Below, piece after piece: positions 10,239 through 18,402 of a stretch of DNA of 64,000 bases. The DNA is from Anaerocolumna sp. MB42-C2 (GTDB taxonomy: Bacteria > Bacillota > Clostridia > Lachnospirales > Lachnospiraceae). The notes under the pieces were generated by a model. It had not been told where the DNA came from. It worked only from the letters and a program-made list of their open reading frames with translations, and made no database searches. Made by a program: the position numbers and the translations under genes. Location of the stretch: NCBI RefSeq assembly GCF_030913705.1, contig NZ_CP133190.1, positions 1,488,001-1,552,000 on the forward strand. Direction: 5' to 3'. The number at the start of each line of letters is the position of its first letter. Positions within the stretch are counted from its first letter, which is position 1.

Positions 10239-10620
10239 TTCAACCCCATGCCTTTCAATTTTAATAGAAAGTTGAAAAAACAAGTTTTTTCAACTTTCCC
10301 GACATGATGCCGTTCTGGCGGCATCTCAAACAATGTATGAAGAAGCTTGGAATGAGTACCCTCCGTACTCATTGTAAGGTTCTTCCATTGCGAAAGCGTT
10401 TTTCTTTCACCATGCTCACGCATTAAAATTTTACAGCAGTTCCATTATTAGTATAGAAAAAAAGGAATGCAAAAGCCACTTAATCTATGATATAAACTAT
10501 CACTATAATGACTTTTTATACACCAATTATGATAATCTAATTTCTTTCTATTGATTTCTTAATAACCTTCTGTTAGCTTTGACTTAATAAAATCAAATAG
10601 ATAAAATTTATTTAAAGAGA
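10239..10620. other. intergenic region without a clear gene
   Basis: Holds the upstream regions of the minus-strand beta-helix gene and the plus-strand glycohydrolase. A minus-strand frame at 10235-10423 (with REHGERKTLSQWKNL) is open, but it has no recognisable family and overlaps the beta-helix gene start. The stretch 10430-10620 is very AT-rich and probably carries promoters in both directions. Confidence 0.4.
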
Positions 10621-10677
10621 AGTGTGAAAGAAATACACTTTCATACTGAGGTTTGCGTTCTAAGAATGAATGCAAAC
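10621..10677 (+). promoter_or_regulatory. two consecutive 27-nt stem-loops in the glycohydrolase leader
   Basis: Two stem-loops of identical geometry (10-bp stem, 7-nt loop) lie three bases apart: 10621-10647 (AGTGTGAAAG, with one G-U pair) and 10651-10677 (GTTTGCGTTC, with one G-U pair). They end 28 bases before the ADP-ribosylglycohydrolase start codon. They could be a structured mRNA leader or paired operator sites. No known riboswitch motif is recognised. Confidence 0.5.
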
Positions 10678-10705
10678 ACTCATTCTCAGGACTTGGGGGC
10701 AAATT

Positions 10706-11725
10706 ATGAAACAGTTACTCATCAAACAAATACTGGAGGCTCTTGCTGTTGGCGACAGTTTTTCAAAATCAACTGAATTTGCATCAAGAGAACAAATTAA
10801 ATCCTCCTTTTATTCCATAGAATCCCTATTATTACCTTCTGAATCTCTGGCGCATAAAGATATGCGCTATGGCCAGGTTACAGATGACACTGAGCAAAAT
10901 ATCTTTCTACTTGAGGATTATTGTAAAAGCAGTAGTATTACACCCGAAGTAGCCGCAAACAGCCTGATCCGATGGTATAAGGAATCTGCAGAGCCAGAAA
11001 AATATATTGGTCCCAGCTCCAGAAAGGCAATTCTCGCAATAATAGATGGTATGGATATCAGTCTTTCAGGGACTCAAGGGACCTCCTGCGGCGGAATCAT
11101 GCGTGTACCCTCTGCTTTTTTATGCAGTCCTGATTTAAATTCTCTGCAAAATAATATTATCAGCACGTTACTGCCTACCCATAATACAAATATAGCCATG
11201 GAGGCAGCAATAGGCTATGGTTATGCCCTATTTGCCATGACGAAACAATACAGTATAGATAACATCATACAAGCAGCGCTAAAGGGTTGTGAAATAGGTC
11301 GGAAGAAAAAAAATGAAGAAATGGATCTGGCCTGTGCTCCTTCCTGTCAGGCTCGTATTCCAGTTCTTCTTCATTATCTGCCGCAATTTAATTCTGATGA
11401 CATGTTACTAGACTTTTTGTTCTATGTTTTTGGAACTACCATATCTTCCTGTGATGTTTTTATGGCTGCATTTTCCCTGTTTCTTTGGTGTCGCAAGGAT
11501 GTATATAAAGCGATTCGAATGTCTTCCATGCTTGGCGGTGACACTGATACTATTGGCTGCCTTGCAGCCGTACTCTGCTGTTGTTATGGGAAAGGACATA
11601 ATATTCCTGAACAGATTGTTCATACTGTAGTATCCTCAAATAATCTTAATCTTGATGACTTATCCCTACAAATATATCAATACAGAAAGAATCAAAACAA
11701 GACAAAAAAGAAGGACTCCATATGA
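10706..11725 (+). CDS. ADP-ribosylglycohydrolase family protein
   Basis: 339 residues. The enzyme family cleaves ADP-ribose from proteins or small molecules using a binuclear Mg site. The characteristic acidic motifs are present: GDSFSKSTEF near the N-terminus, VTDDTEQ, the SCGGIMRVP segment (a variant of SNGAAMRV) and GGDTDTIGCLAA near the C-terminus. I choose the ATG at 10706 because GGGGGC lies 7 bases upstream; the frame is open further 5'. It is a single gene behind an unusual double-hairpin leader. The substrate is unknown; in Firmicutes such proteins often sit near sugar or nucleoside catabolic genes. Confidence 0.85.
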   Translation: MKQLLIKQILEALAVGDSFSKSTEFASREQIKSSFYSIESLLLPSESLAHKDMRYGQVTDDTEQNIFLLEDYCKSSSITPEVAANSLIRWYKESAEPEKYIGPSSRKAILAIIDGMDISLSGTQGTSCGGIMRVPSAFLCSPDLNSLQNNIISTLLPTHNTNIAMEAAIGYGYALFAMTKQYSIDNIIQAALKGCEIGRKKKNEEMDLACAPSCQARIPVLLHYLPQFNSDDMLLDFLFYVFGTTISSCDVFMAAFSLFLWCRKDVYKAIRMSSMLGGDTDTIGCLAAVLCCCYGKGHNIPEQIVHTVVSSNNLNLDDLSLQIYQYRKNQNKTKKKDSI

Positions 11726-11735
11726 AAACTATTCT

Positions 11736-11864
11736 CATATGCTGCAGCGCCATGTTGATCTTCCAAATATCCATAGTATACTAATTACTCACACGCACCA
11801 GGACCATCTATATCCGGAAGATCTCGGTCTTCGCTGCGAGAACTTTTTCCTACTTTTCCTTTGA
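11736..11864 (+). pseudogene. metallo-beta-lactamase-fold fragment
   Basis: This frame contains the metal-binding signature of MBL-fold hydrolases, ILITHTHQDHLYPEDLGLR, in which HxHxDH is complete. It lacks the N-terminal strands and everything after about 15 residues beyond the motif. The frame runs into the end of the glycohydrolase gene, so this is the remnant of a gene deleted on both sides. Confidence 0.7.
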
Positions 11865-12149
11865 AACACTTATTTTTTCAAGAAAAGTAGTTAATTCTTC
11901 ATATCTTTCAACTCTTATTAAGAGGGATTCTCGGCTTTCATTCAAGCGGGCGTCAGTTTTGTCTTACAAATTTTGTATGTACATGGGTTTGCTACTTAAT
12001 GCAGATGAACAGCCATAAGCCAACAATGCACTGCTCAGAAGAGCAATGATATTATGAAGATAGTTTTATTTCTCGAATCAGGGTATTAATCCCCAAAAAC
12101 GCGCTTCGAAATAATGTTCGCTTATCGTATTCAGTCTCCCCCTAAAAAT

Positions 12150-12682
12150 TTATACCTCCACGCTGACTACCATTTTTTCTCCATCGTCCAGGACTTCTAC
12201 GTTTTCATTACTCCATATAGGAAAATCTTTTATTCGTACTCTGTTTCCTGGCAGCAATTTTGCCAAATCAATTACAACTTCTTCGACCAGATGCTCAGGC
12301 AATGCTTTATAATTAATTTCTTCAACTAATCGGTGTACCATTTTTTGTAACTTGTCCTGTTTTTAAAGACAACTCTTGCTACACTATTTACATATTCGCC
12401 CTCACGTACTTTTAAGAAAGCAATATGTTCAATCGTATCCATAAGTTGATTATGAGCAATTTCTTGTATGATTACATGGTGGCTCTCGTCGTTGCATTTT
12501 AATAAAACGCTTCCGCCTTTTCCTTTTGTTTTTAACATTCTCATTATTTCGCTTTCTGTAGCCTGGATAAGAATTACTTCCGATAACCCTCCTTCATAAA
12601 TACTGCATGGAGTAATTCCATTTTTTCTTAATTTTCCTGCCTTGATCTTGCTATCTCTTTTTTCAATATTTATTGTGTACAT
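12150..12682 (-). pseudogene. ctc: ribosomal protein L25/general stress protein Ctc, frameshifted
   Basis: The N-terminal L25 domain (5S rRNA binding) is read from the ATG at 12682 (RKNGITPCSIYEGG) after GGAGA. The C-terminal TL5/CTC domain is read in another frame from about 12341 (VHRLVEEINYKALPEHLVEE). At 12350-12360 the reading frame shifts after VFKNR: one additional G (AGGGAC instead of AGGAC) would join the parts as VFKNRDKLQKMVHRL. The lesion is therefore a single-base deletion in an otherwise well conserved gene, either a recent inactivation or a sequencing error. Ctc proteins are non-essential and stress-related. Confidence 0.85.
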
Positions 12683-12808
12683 AAATTTTCTCCTTTTTTT
12701 ATTTTGTATGAAGTTATATTTCTTAAAACAACCATTTTAACCACCTCCCTTATTACGCTACCTCTTTGATGTTTGTAATCCCATCTAATCGTTTTATTTA
12801 ACTTAATA

Positions 12809-12895
12809 CTACTGCATAGTTATTAACACCGTTCCGATTATAGAGGCAGAATAAAAACCAATTCCTATTGCCAGTCCAACAGCTGCGCACTCCAA
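12809..12895 (-). pseudogene. remnant of an MgtC/SapB-type membrane protein
   Basis: Twenty-eight codons ending in TAG encode ECAAVGLAIGIGFYSASIIG followed by TVLITMQ. This matches the glycine-rich third or fourth membrane helix of MgtC/SapB proteins (GLAIGxGFY). A stop codon lies directly upstream, so only this scrap remains. It sits between ctc and the unknown gene at 12916. Confidence 0.45.
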
Positions 12896-12915
12896 CTATT
12901 ACCCCCAATCTCTTT

Positions 12916-13752
12916 TTAAATGATATCTCCTTCATAAATATCTTGTTCTTGGTTTCCAAATATATCTCCTTCACATTCATCCGTATCCAATAACTTATTA
13001 ACCCGGAGAAAGTAGCGATAAAATTCATCAAAAAACTCTCTTCTCTCCAAAGTTACGGCTTTTTCCCGAATATCCTTTAAAATTTTCTGCATTGTTTTAT
13101 TACAAAAATAACGGATTTCGATATTTCCCCAGTTATCTGTTGCTGCATCTGCCACAAAATAATTCCAGAAAGATAGTTCCTCAGACGATTCTAATTTAAT
13201 TCTATATTTTTCATGACTATGGATAATCCCATCTCTGCATAATCTACCGTCAAAATCATTCCTTGCCATAAATACCCCAATAATTTTCCGGTACTTTTCC
13301 GTTAGACCATCAGGGCATATTGTTAGCAAGCATGCAGAATTAAGCTGTATTCTTTGAGGAACCCTTGGAAGTCCTCTCTGATTCCCGCTTAAATATACTC
13401 CGGTTGAAAGTGTCCATAATGAAAAAGCATTTTCTATTGAATTATTTACAAAACCAAAGGCCGCCTGGGAATTAGGTTTAACTTTTAAATTCCATATCCG
13501 CTCGTAAGCCTTTTGTTTTTCCAATTTGATATTTTCACACCTTTTACGTTCTTCCACCAAATTGTCAACCAGTTTGTTTATCTGTTGCTGTTTTCTCTTA
13601 TTCTTCAAAGTCAAATGTTTCTCGAAGGCATCCGGATAATAAAATTTCTTTTCTCCAACGGGGAAAAGAATGGTAAGTATTCTATCCGCTTTATCAGAAA
13701 CCTTTCCCTCTCCGAATTTTGTATGATGCACAATTTCTCCTACTAACTGCAT
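12916..13752 (-). CDS. uncharacterised protein with N-terminal QLVGEIVHHTKFGEG domain
   Basis: 278 residues. The N-terminus (QLVGEIVHHTKFGEGKV, then ILFPVGEKKFYYPDAFEK) is a small beta-rich module that I associate with uncharacterised Lachnospiraceae proteins. A Lys/Glu-rich helix (residues 60-105) follows, then a C-terminal domain with GVYLSGNQRGLPRVPQ. There are no membrane segments. The start at 13752 is set by AAAGGAGA immediately upstream; the frame remains open to 13797, but that part lies inside a terminator-like hairpin. Function unknown. Transcription would have to pass two tandem copies of the hairpin leader, suggesting attenuation control. Confidence 0.7.
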   Translation of the reverse strand: MQLVGEIVHHTKFGEGKVSDKADRILTILFPVGEKKFYYPDAFEKHLTLKNKRKQQQINKLVDNLVEERKRCENIKLEKQKAYERIWNLKVKPNSQAAFGFVNNSIENAFSLWTLSTGVYLSGNQRGLPRVPQRIQLNSACLLTICPDGLTEKYRKIIGVFMARNDFDGRLCRDGIIHSHEKYRIKLESSEELSFWNYFVADAATDNWGNIEIRYFCNKTMQKILKDIREKAVTLERREFFDEFYRYFLRVNKLLDTDECEGDIFGNQEQDIYEGDII

Positions 13753-13764
13753 CCAAATCTCCTT

Positions 13765-13860
13765 TCTTGTAAAAAAAGAAGAGCTTTTCATATCCATGTC
13801 TTAACGACACAATACCAAAAGCCCTTCTATAATAGACGGTTCTTTTACTGTTCAGTTTAT
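13765..13860 (-). promoter_or_regulatory. attenuator-like leader, copy next to the gene
   Basis: On the minus strand a conserved block AAAGAACCGTCTATTATAG is followed by a stem GAAGGGCTTTT...AAAAGCTCTTC with a nested stem TGTC...GACA, then seven T residues, then the ribosome site of the unknown gene at 13752. This is the layout of an intrinsic terminator inside a 5' leader. It is duplicated at 13927-14025. Confidence 0.6.
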
Positions 13861-13926
13861 AAATGTATCAATTGTTTTTAATATTTCTCAGTTCCAGTTT
13901 CTTTCTACTATACTGCATCTCAACAT

Positions 13927-14025
13927 CCCTCTTGTAAAAAAAGAAAGGCTTTTCATATCCATGTCATAACAACACAATACCAAAAGCCCTTCCATAATAG
14001 ACGGTTCTTTTACTACTTAATTTAT
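13927..14025 (-). promoter_or_regulatory. attenuator-like leader, second (upstream) copy
   Basis: A direct repeat of the leader at 13765-13860, about 160 bases further upstream. Differences between the copies fall mostly in loops or preserve pairing through G-U pairs (GAAGGGCTTTT with AAAAGCCTTTC here). After its T run comes a possible 16-codon frame (QYSRKKLELRNIKNN) preceded by AGAGGG, perhaps the decayed start of a duplicated gene. Confidence 0.55.
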
Positions 14026-14097
14026 GTGTAGTATATCATGCTTTTATCAAAATGTCAAATGTTGGTGAAAGACAGTTTGTGTCATGTATCGTTGGCA

Positions 14098-14195
14098 TTA
14101 CTGTTCACTCCCCTGATGTTACTGTTCACTCCCCTGCAAAAAACAGCAGTTACGCGAACAATAACACGTTGCGTTTATTGGACTGTGAACAGTAA
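14098..14195. repeat. 18-bp tandem repeat with an inverted partial copy
   Basis: TTACTGTTCACTCCCCTG occurs at 14098-14115 and again at 14119-14136. GTGAACAGTAA, the inverse of its first half, lies at 14185-14195. The set sits in the upstream region of the beta-helix gene and could be operator sites or the trace of a small mobile repeat. I cannot assign it. Confidence 0.5.
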
Positions 14196-14317
14196 CCCCC
14201 TGATCATTTTCCTTACTAATTTTTCTAAATACTTGATGAACTATAGACAGTCTTGTTGTATAATAAATTATAACAGGAGCAGTATCCTGAAATATATTTC
14301 AATTATGGGAGGTTATC

Positions 14318-16306
14318 ATGAAATACTATGTAGATGCAAATGCTGTGAAAGACGGCAATGGTTCAATTGAAAGACCATTCCGTCGGATCAGCGAAGCCGC
14401 GAAGCTGGCCCTTCCCGGTGATGAGGTGCTGGTAGCACCGGGGGTTTACCGGGAATATGTAGATCCGGTTCATGCCGGTACTGAAGATGCCCGTATCACC
14501 TATTCTAGTACTACACCTCTTGGTGCTGTGATTACCGGCGCGGAACAGATAAAAACCTGGCAGCCTTACAAAGAAAATGTCTGGGTATGCCGGATCGCAA
14601 ACAGTGTTTTCGGTGAATACAATCCTTATACAACTTTAGTATATGGAGACTGGTATTTCGCAACACCGAATAAACATACCGGCTGTGTTTATTTAAATGA
14701 CAAGGCATTGTATGAAGCCACAACTTTAGAAGAGTGTATTAAAGGCGATATTTATGAATGCAGCTGGGTACCGGAAGAATCTGTTTATAAGTGGTATACC
14801 GAACAGGATACAGATTCTGATAAAACGATTATTTATGCCAATTTCCAGGGTCAAGATCCAAATGAGAAAAATGTAGAAATTAATGTCCGTCGCAGGTGTT
14901 TTATGCCTTCTATAACCGGCATCGGTTATCATACGGTCAGAGGATTTAAAATTGATAAAGCTGCCACCACCTGGGCACCTCCTGCGGCTTTTCAAGATGG
15001 CATGATTGGTCCTCACTGGAGCAAAGGCTGGATTATTGAGGATTGTGAAATTTCAAACAGCAAGTGCGCCGGCATTTCTCTGGGCAAATATCTTGATCCT
15101 GACAATGATCATTACTTTACAAATAAATATGTAAAGAGTCCTACCCAGATGGAACGAGATGCGGTCTGCCGTGGCCAGTATCACGGATGGATGAAAGAAA
15201 AAATCGGCAGTCACATAGTTCGCCGTTGTAACATACACCACTGCGAACAGGGCGGCATTATTGGTCGTATGGGCGGTGTGTTTAGTACCATTGAGGACAA
15301 CCATATTCACCATATTAATAATATGATGGAACTTGGCGGAGCAGAAATTGCCGGGATCAAAATGCATGCTGCCATTGATGTACTCATGCGCCGTAACCAT
15401 ATCCACCATTGTACCATGGGAATCTGGTGTGACTGGGAAGCACAGGGCACACGTATTACCCAGAACCTGCTGCATGATAACCAGCGGCCATCGTATACCA
15501 AAAATCTTCCGGGAAGCATGATGTCTCAGGATATATTTGTAGAAGTCAGCCATGGTCCAACACTGATTGATAACAATATCCTGCTCTCAGACGCCAGCCT
15601 TCGTTTTGCGACACAGGGCGTGGCTATGGTTCACAACCTCATCTGTGGTGCGTTAACCGACGTCGGTGGGGGAACAACTTGGCGCTATACACCATATCAC
15701 ATACCACACCGTACAGAAGTGATGGGCTTTATGACCTTTCTTCATGGTGACAACCGTTTCTACAACAATATCTTTGTCCAGAAATGGTCTTCGGAAGACT
15801 ATATTACCTACTATGATCAAGGCTCAGGTATCAGACGGGAAAACAGACTTGTCGGTACGCACGTTTTTGATGATTATCCAACTTATGAGGAATGGATTGC
15901 GCAGTTCGATTTCTCTAATCGTCCAAACATGAGAGCTTTAGAGCCTGCTCATTCAGGTCATCTGCCAGTCTGGAGTGAGGGTAATGTATATCTAAACGGT
16001 GCCAAACCATGGAAAAATGAAGTGAACGGTCTGTTCGTTGAAAACAGTGACCAGGATCTTAAAGTAGAACTAGTGGAGAAAGATGGCTCTTATTATCTGA
16101 CTACAAATATATATGATTACCTCGAGGATTTCAGCGATCGGATGATTCACACCGAAGTTCTCGGCAAAGCCTTCGAACCGGAAGCATACTTTGAAAACGC
16201 AGATGGAACACCGATACGCTTTGACGAGGACTTCTTTGGAAATCATCGTGGCATTCATGTTATCCCGGGTCCATTCGCATCATCTTCTGATAACATTAAA
16301 CTATAA
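14318..16306 (+). CDS. right-handed parallel beta-helix protein (polysaccharide-active)
   Basis: 662 residues. The N-terminus (KYYVDANAVKDGNGSIERPF) is the DUF1565-type entry to a right-handed beta-helix, followed by repeated rungs rich in N-x-I/H motifs (ENHIHHINN, RNHIHHCTMGIWCDWEAQG, NNIFVQKW). Such proteins are glycoside hydrolases or polysaccharide lyases in plant or mucin polysaccharide loci. No signal peptide is seen. GGGAGG precedes the ATG, and a TATAAT lies at 14259-14264 with only a weak -35. It is higher in GC than its surroundings. The gene stands alone on the plus strand and is followed by a cyclic-di-GMP riboswitch. Confidence 0.85.
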   Translation: MKYYVDANAVKDGNGSIERPFRRISEAAKLALPGDEVLVAPGVYREYVDPVHAGTEDARITYSSTTPLGAVITGAEQIKTWQPYKENVWVCRIANSVFGEYNPYTTLVYGDWYFATPNKHTGCVYLNDKALYEATTLEECIKGDIYECSWVPEESVYKWYTEQDTDSDKTIIYANFQGQDPNEKNVEINVRRRCFMPSITGIGYHTVRGFKIDKAATTWAPPAAFQDGMIGPHWSKGWIIEDCEISNSKCAGISLGKYLDPDNDHYFTNKYVKSPTQMERDAVCRGQYHGWMKEKIGSHIVRRCNIHHCEQGGIIGRMGGVFSTIEDNHIHHINNMMELGGAEIAGIKMHAAIDVLMRRNHIHHCTMGIWCDWEAQGTRITQNLLHDNQRPSYTKNLPGSMMSQDIFVEVSHGPTLIDNNILLSDASLRFATQGVAMVHNLICGALTDVGGGTTWRYTPYHIPHRTEVMGFMTFLHGDNRFYNNIFVQKWSSEDYITYYDQGSGIRRENRLVGTHVFDDYPTYEEWIAQFDFSNRPNMRALEPAHSGHLPVWSEGNVYLNGAKPWKNEVNGLFVENSDQDLKVELVEKDGSYYLTTNIYDYLEDFSDRMIHTEVLGKAFEPEAYFENADGTPIRFDEDFFGNHRGIHVIPGPFASSSDNIKL

Positions 16307-16383
16307 TAACAAATAAAGCCCTATATCTAACCAATAGTTTCGTCTCTCTCTGGCATATTAATAATTAAATGCCAATATTTTTA

Positions 16384-16454
16384 GCAACTCCGTCGAATGG
16401 CGAGGGGCGTAAAGCCACAGGTCTAAGGTTTTACAACTATGACCGCCGAGTTGC
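16384..16454 (+). ncRNA. cyclic-di-GMP-I (GEMM-I) riboswitch aptamer
   Basis: P1 pairs GCAACTC (16384-16390) with GAGTTGC (16448-16454). A short hairpin with a GAAT loop follows, then the conserved core GGGGCGTAAAGCCACAGG, TCTAAGG and CTATGACCGCCGAG. The core matches the GEMM-I consensus (ACGCAAAGCC, GGxCUAAGG, AUG-GxxGCCxxGUUGC), including a CUAAG/UAUG tetraloop-receptor pair. An intrinsic terminator begins 7 bases later. No plus-strand gene follows; the next genes point the other way, so the regulated gene appears to have been lost. Confidence 0.85.
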
Positions 16455-16460
16455 AGCAAA

Positions 16461-16490
16461 GAGGTCAAAACCCGCGATGGTTTTGACCTC
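16461..16490 (+). terminator. intrinsic terminator of the riboswitch
   Basis: Perfect 11-bp stem (GAGGTCAAAAC with its complement) with an 8-base loop, followed by TTTATTTTTA. It is the expression platform of the c-di-GMP-I aptamer just upstream, and also ends the beta-helix gene's transcript. Confidence 0.85.
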
Positions 16491-16523
16491 TTTATTTTTA
16501 TATTTCTATACAACATACTTTTT

Positions 16524-17189
16524 TCATAACTTTCTCTCCTTTTCATGCATTCTAATTTTTGAAAAAAGAAAATCCGCGTTGTTATTCGATAGATTGGTAA
16601 TGTACGGGCCGCCCACCTGGTCCGGGATTATGGTTCCAAGTCCCTCATCCCATGTCTTTCCATCGAATGATGTCTTGTAATGCACGTTGTAACCATCATC
16701 AACCCCATCTTCAAACACCACTATAAATCTGCCATCACCCATATGTGTAAATACGGGCATGCCTGGCCTTGCATACGCACGTTCACTGTCCCAAACAACA
16801 AAAATTTCTTCACCCCAGGTTGCGCCGTTATCCGTGGAAATTTTCTCTGAAATAATTTGCGAGTAGCCTGTGTTTTCCATTACATGTGTTTCATTGGCAT
16901 AAAAAACCGCAAGCTCATTTTCACTAATATAGTTTAGATGTGGCTCATATACACCTTTATCCGGCCAGCCCAACTCACCTTCCTGTCCATGATTTTCATC
17001 AACGGTACTTAAAAACTTCCATCGCTTTCCTCCGTCTTCACTTTTATACACATCCACTTTGTAGGATTTCTGCCAGCGGACAGAGCGGCAGGAAAGCAGA
17101 AGTTCTTCGTTTTTTAAAACGGTAATTTGTCCGTTATCTATGTCCCGTCCTGGATCTTTTAGGGTACTGATCACTTCGACCGCAGTCAT
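16524..17189 (-). pseudogene. sialidase/BNR-repeat glycosidase fragment
   Basis: 222 codons of a six-bladed propeller hydrolase (VEVISTLKDPGRDIDNGQ; Asp-box-like SEDGGKRW, STDNGATWGEE and SFDGKTWDEG). The 5' end joins abruptly to another glycosidase fragment near 17187, and the C-terminal blades are missing: after GGPYITNLSN the sequence becomes unrelated and soon stops. Behind its stop, an AAGGAGA and ATG open what would have been the next gene, which ends after nine codons near the riboswitch terminator. It is the relic of a sugar operon. Confidence 0.75.
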
Positions 17190-17499
17190 CGAAAAAAATC
17201 GGCATCAAGGTCATGTTTTTAGAACCGAGTACCTCCAAAAACTGCTCAAACCGAATTAAAAAACCCTTACGCTGATATCTCCAAACATCGAAAGGCAGCA
17301 GCATACGAACGGTATTCATACCGATGGAAGAAGCCAGGGACAGCTCTTGCTCCATATCTGCGAGCATCGTTTCAAAGTTATATTCCTGCCAGGTTTCAAT
17401 TAAGTTAATACTGTTGCTTGGCACATAATTGCAACCCACTAACCATGGTTGTTTGTCGTACCAATCCCATACTTTTTGTTTTGACCATCTTTTTTTCAT
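17187..17499 (-). pseudogene. N-terminal fragment of a cellulase/GH5-like glycosidase
   Basis: The gene starts properly (ATG at 17499 after GGAGAAATTTC) and encodes about 104 residues of a TIM-barrel glycosidase N-terminus (WYDKQPWLVGCNYVPSNSIN, TVRMLLPFDVWRYQ, MPIFFDDCG). It is then fused out of frame to the sialidase-like fragment at about 17187. The original frame stops at 17134. The deletion removed the rest of this gene and the start of the next. It is downstream of the MalG-like permease gene on the same strand. Confidence 0.75.
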
Positions 17500-17516
17500 G
17501 AAATTTCTCCTGTCAT

Positions 17517-18383
17517 TTATTTTATGCCCGTCATAGCGATGCCTTCAACAAAGTATTTCTGTGCAAGCAAATACGCAATAATGAGCGGTACTGCTGCCAG
17601 CACAAGCCCTGTCATAAAAAAGTTGTATTCAATGCCGTATTTTCCGGCAAAAAGAGCAATGGCTGCCTGAATGGGACGATATTTTTCAGAGCTTGTTATA
17701 ATCATTGGATACAATAAATCATTCCAGTTACCCATAAATGTAAAAACGCCCAAAGTGATAAAAATAGGTTTGCATAACGGCAGCATGATTTTGAAAAAGA
17801 TTCCAATCTCGCTCGCACCATCAATACGTCCTGCTTCCTCCAACTCAGCCGGAAGCGTCAGAAAAAATTGACGCATCATGAATATGCCGAAGGCATCTGC
17901 CATTTTGGGGATAACCAGTCCGGCAAAGGAGTCATATAACCCCATTTTATTAATCATTAAAAAGAGTGGCGTCATTGTTACCTGAAACGGAATCATCATC
18001 GTACATAATATCAGCACGAAAACCACATTGCTCCCTTTAAATTTAATACGCGCAAATGCATATCCGGCTAAGGAGTCAAACAGCAAAGAGATAGCCATTA
18101 CGAGACCTGCAAAAACCAGGGAATTTTTGAAATAGCTTGCAAAGGGAACCTCAGACCAAATTGAAATATATGTATCAAATACAAATTTTTGCGGTAACAA
18201 GCTGGCGGGATTTGCCTGAATATCACCCTTTGTCTTCATGGTAGTAAAAATCATCCATATAAACGGAAATAGGGTACAAACTGCAAGCGCAATCAATACT
18301 ATTTTAACTGCAATGGCTCCCACTGCTGAACTCATAGTGTTTTTATTAAGGCTTCGTTTTTTTTCAAGATAAGTTTTTGTCAC
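17517..18383 (-). CDS. carbohydrate ABC transporter permease (MalG-like)
   Basis: 288 residues with six membrane segments and the EAA loop EEAGRIDGASEIGIFFKIMLP. The start is a GTG at 18383 (TKTYLEKKRS) behind AAAGGAGG; the longer frame upstream overlaps the neighbouring permease and is not coding. The protein is intact, but its partner permease has lost its N-terminus and no binding-protein gene remains, so the transporter is probably non-functional. Confidence 0.88.
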   Translation of the reverse strand: MTKTYLEKKRSLNKNTMSSAVGAIAVKIVLIALAVCTLFPFIWMIFTTMKTKGDIQANPASLLPQKFVFDTYISIWSEVPFASYFKNSLVFAGLVMAISLLFDSLAGYAFARIKFKGSNVVFVLILCTMMIPFQVTMTPLFLMINKMGLYDSFAGLVIPKMADAFGIFMMRQFFLTLPAELEEAGRIDGASEIGIFFKIMLPLCKPIFITLGVFTFMGNWNDLLYPMIITSSEKYRPIQAAIALFAGKYGIEYNFFMTGLVLAAVPLIIAYLLAQKYFVEGIAMTGIK

Positions 18384-18402
18384 AGTAATGTCCTCCTTTC
18401 TA

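Noticed and set aside
12798..13031. 77-codon minus-strand frame overlapping the unknown gene's end
   Set aside because: Its first half is the wrong frame of the gene at 12916 and its second half the wrong frame of the MgtC-like remnant.
15053..15553. 166-codon minus-strand frame inside the beta-helix gene
   Set aside because: Antisense to a well-supported coding region; rich in His/Met/Ile as expected from antisense of the repeats; no ribosome site.
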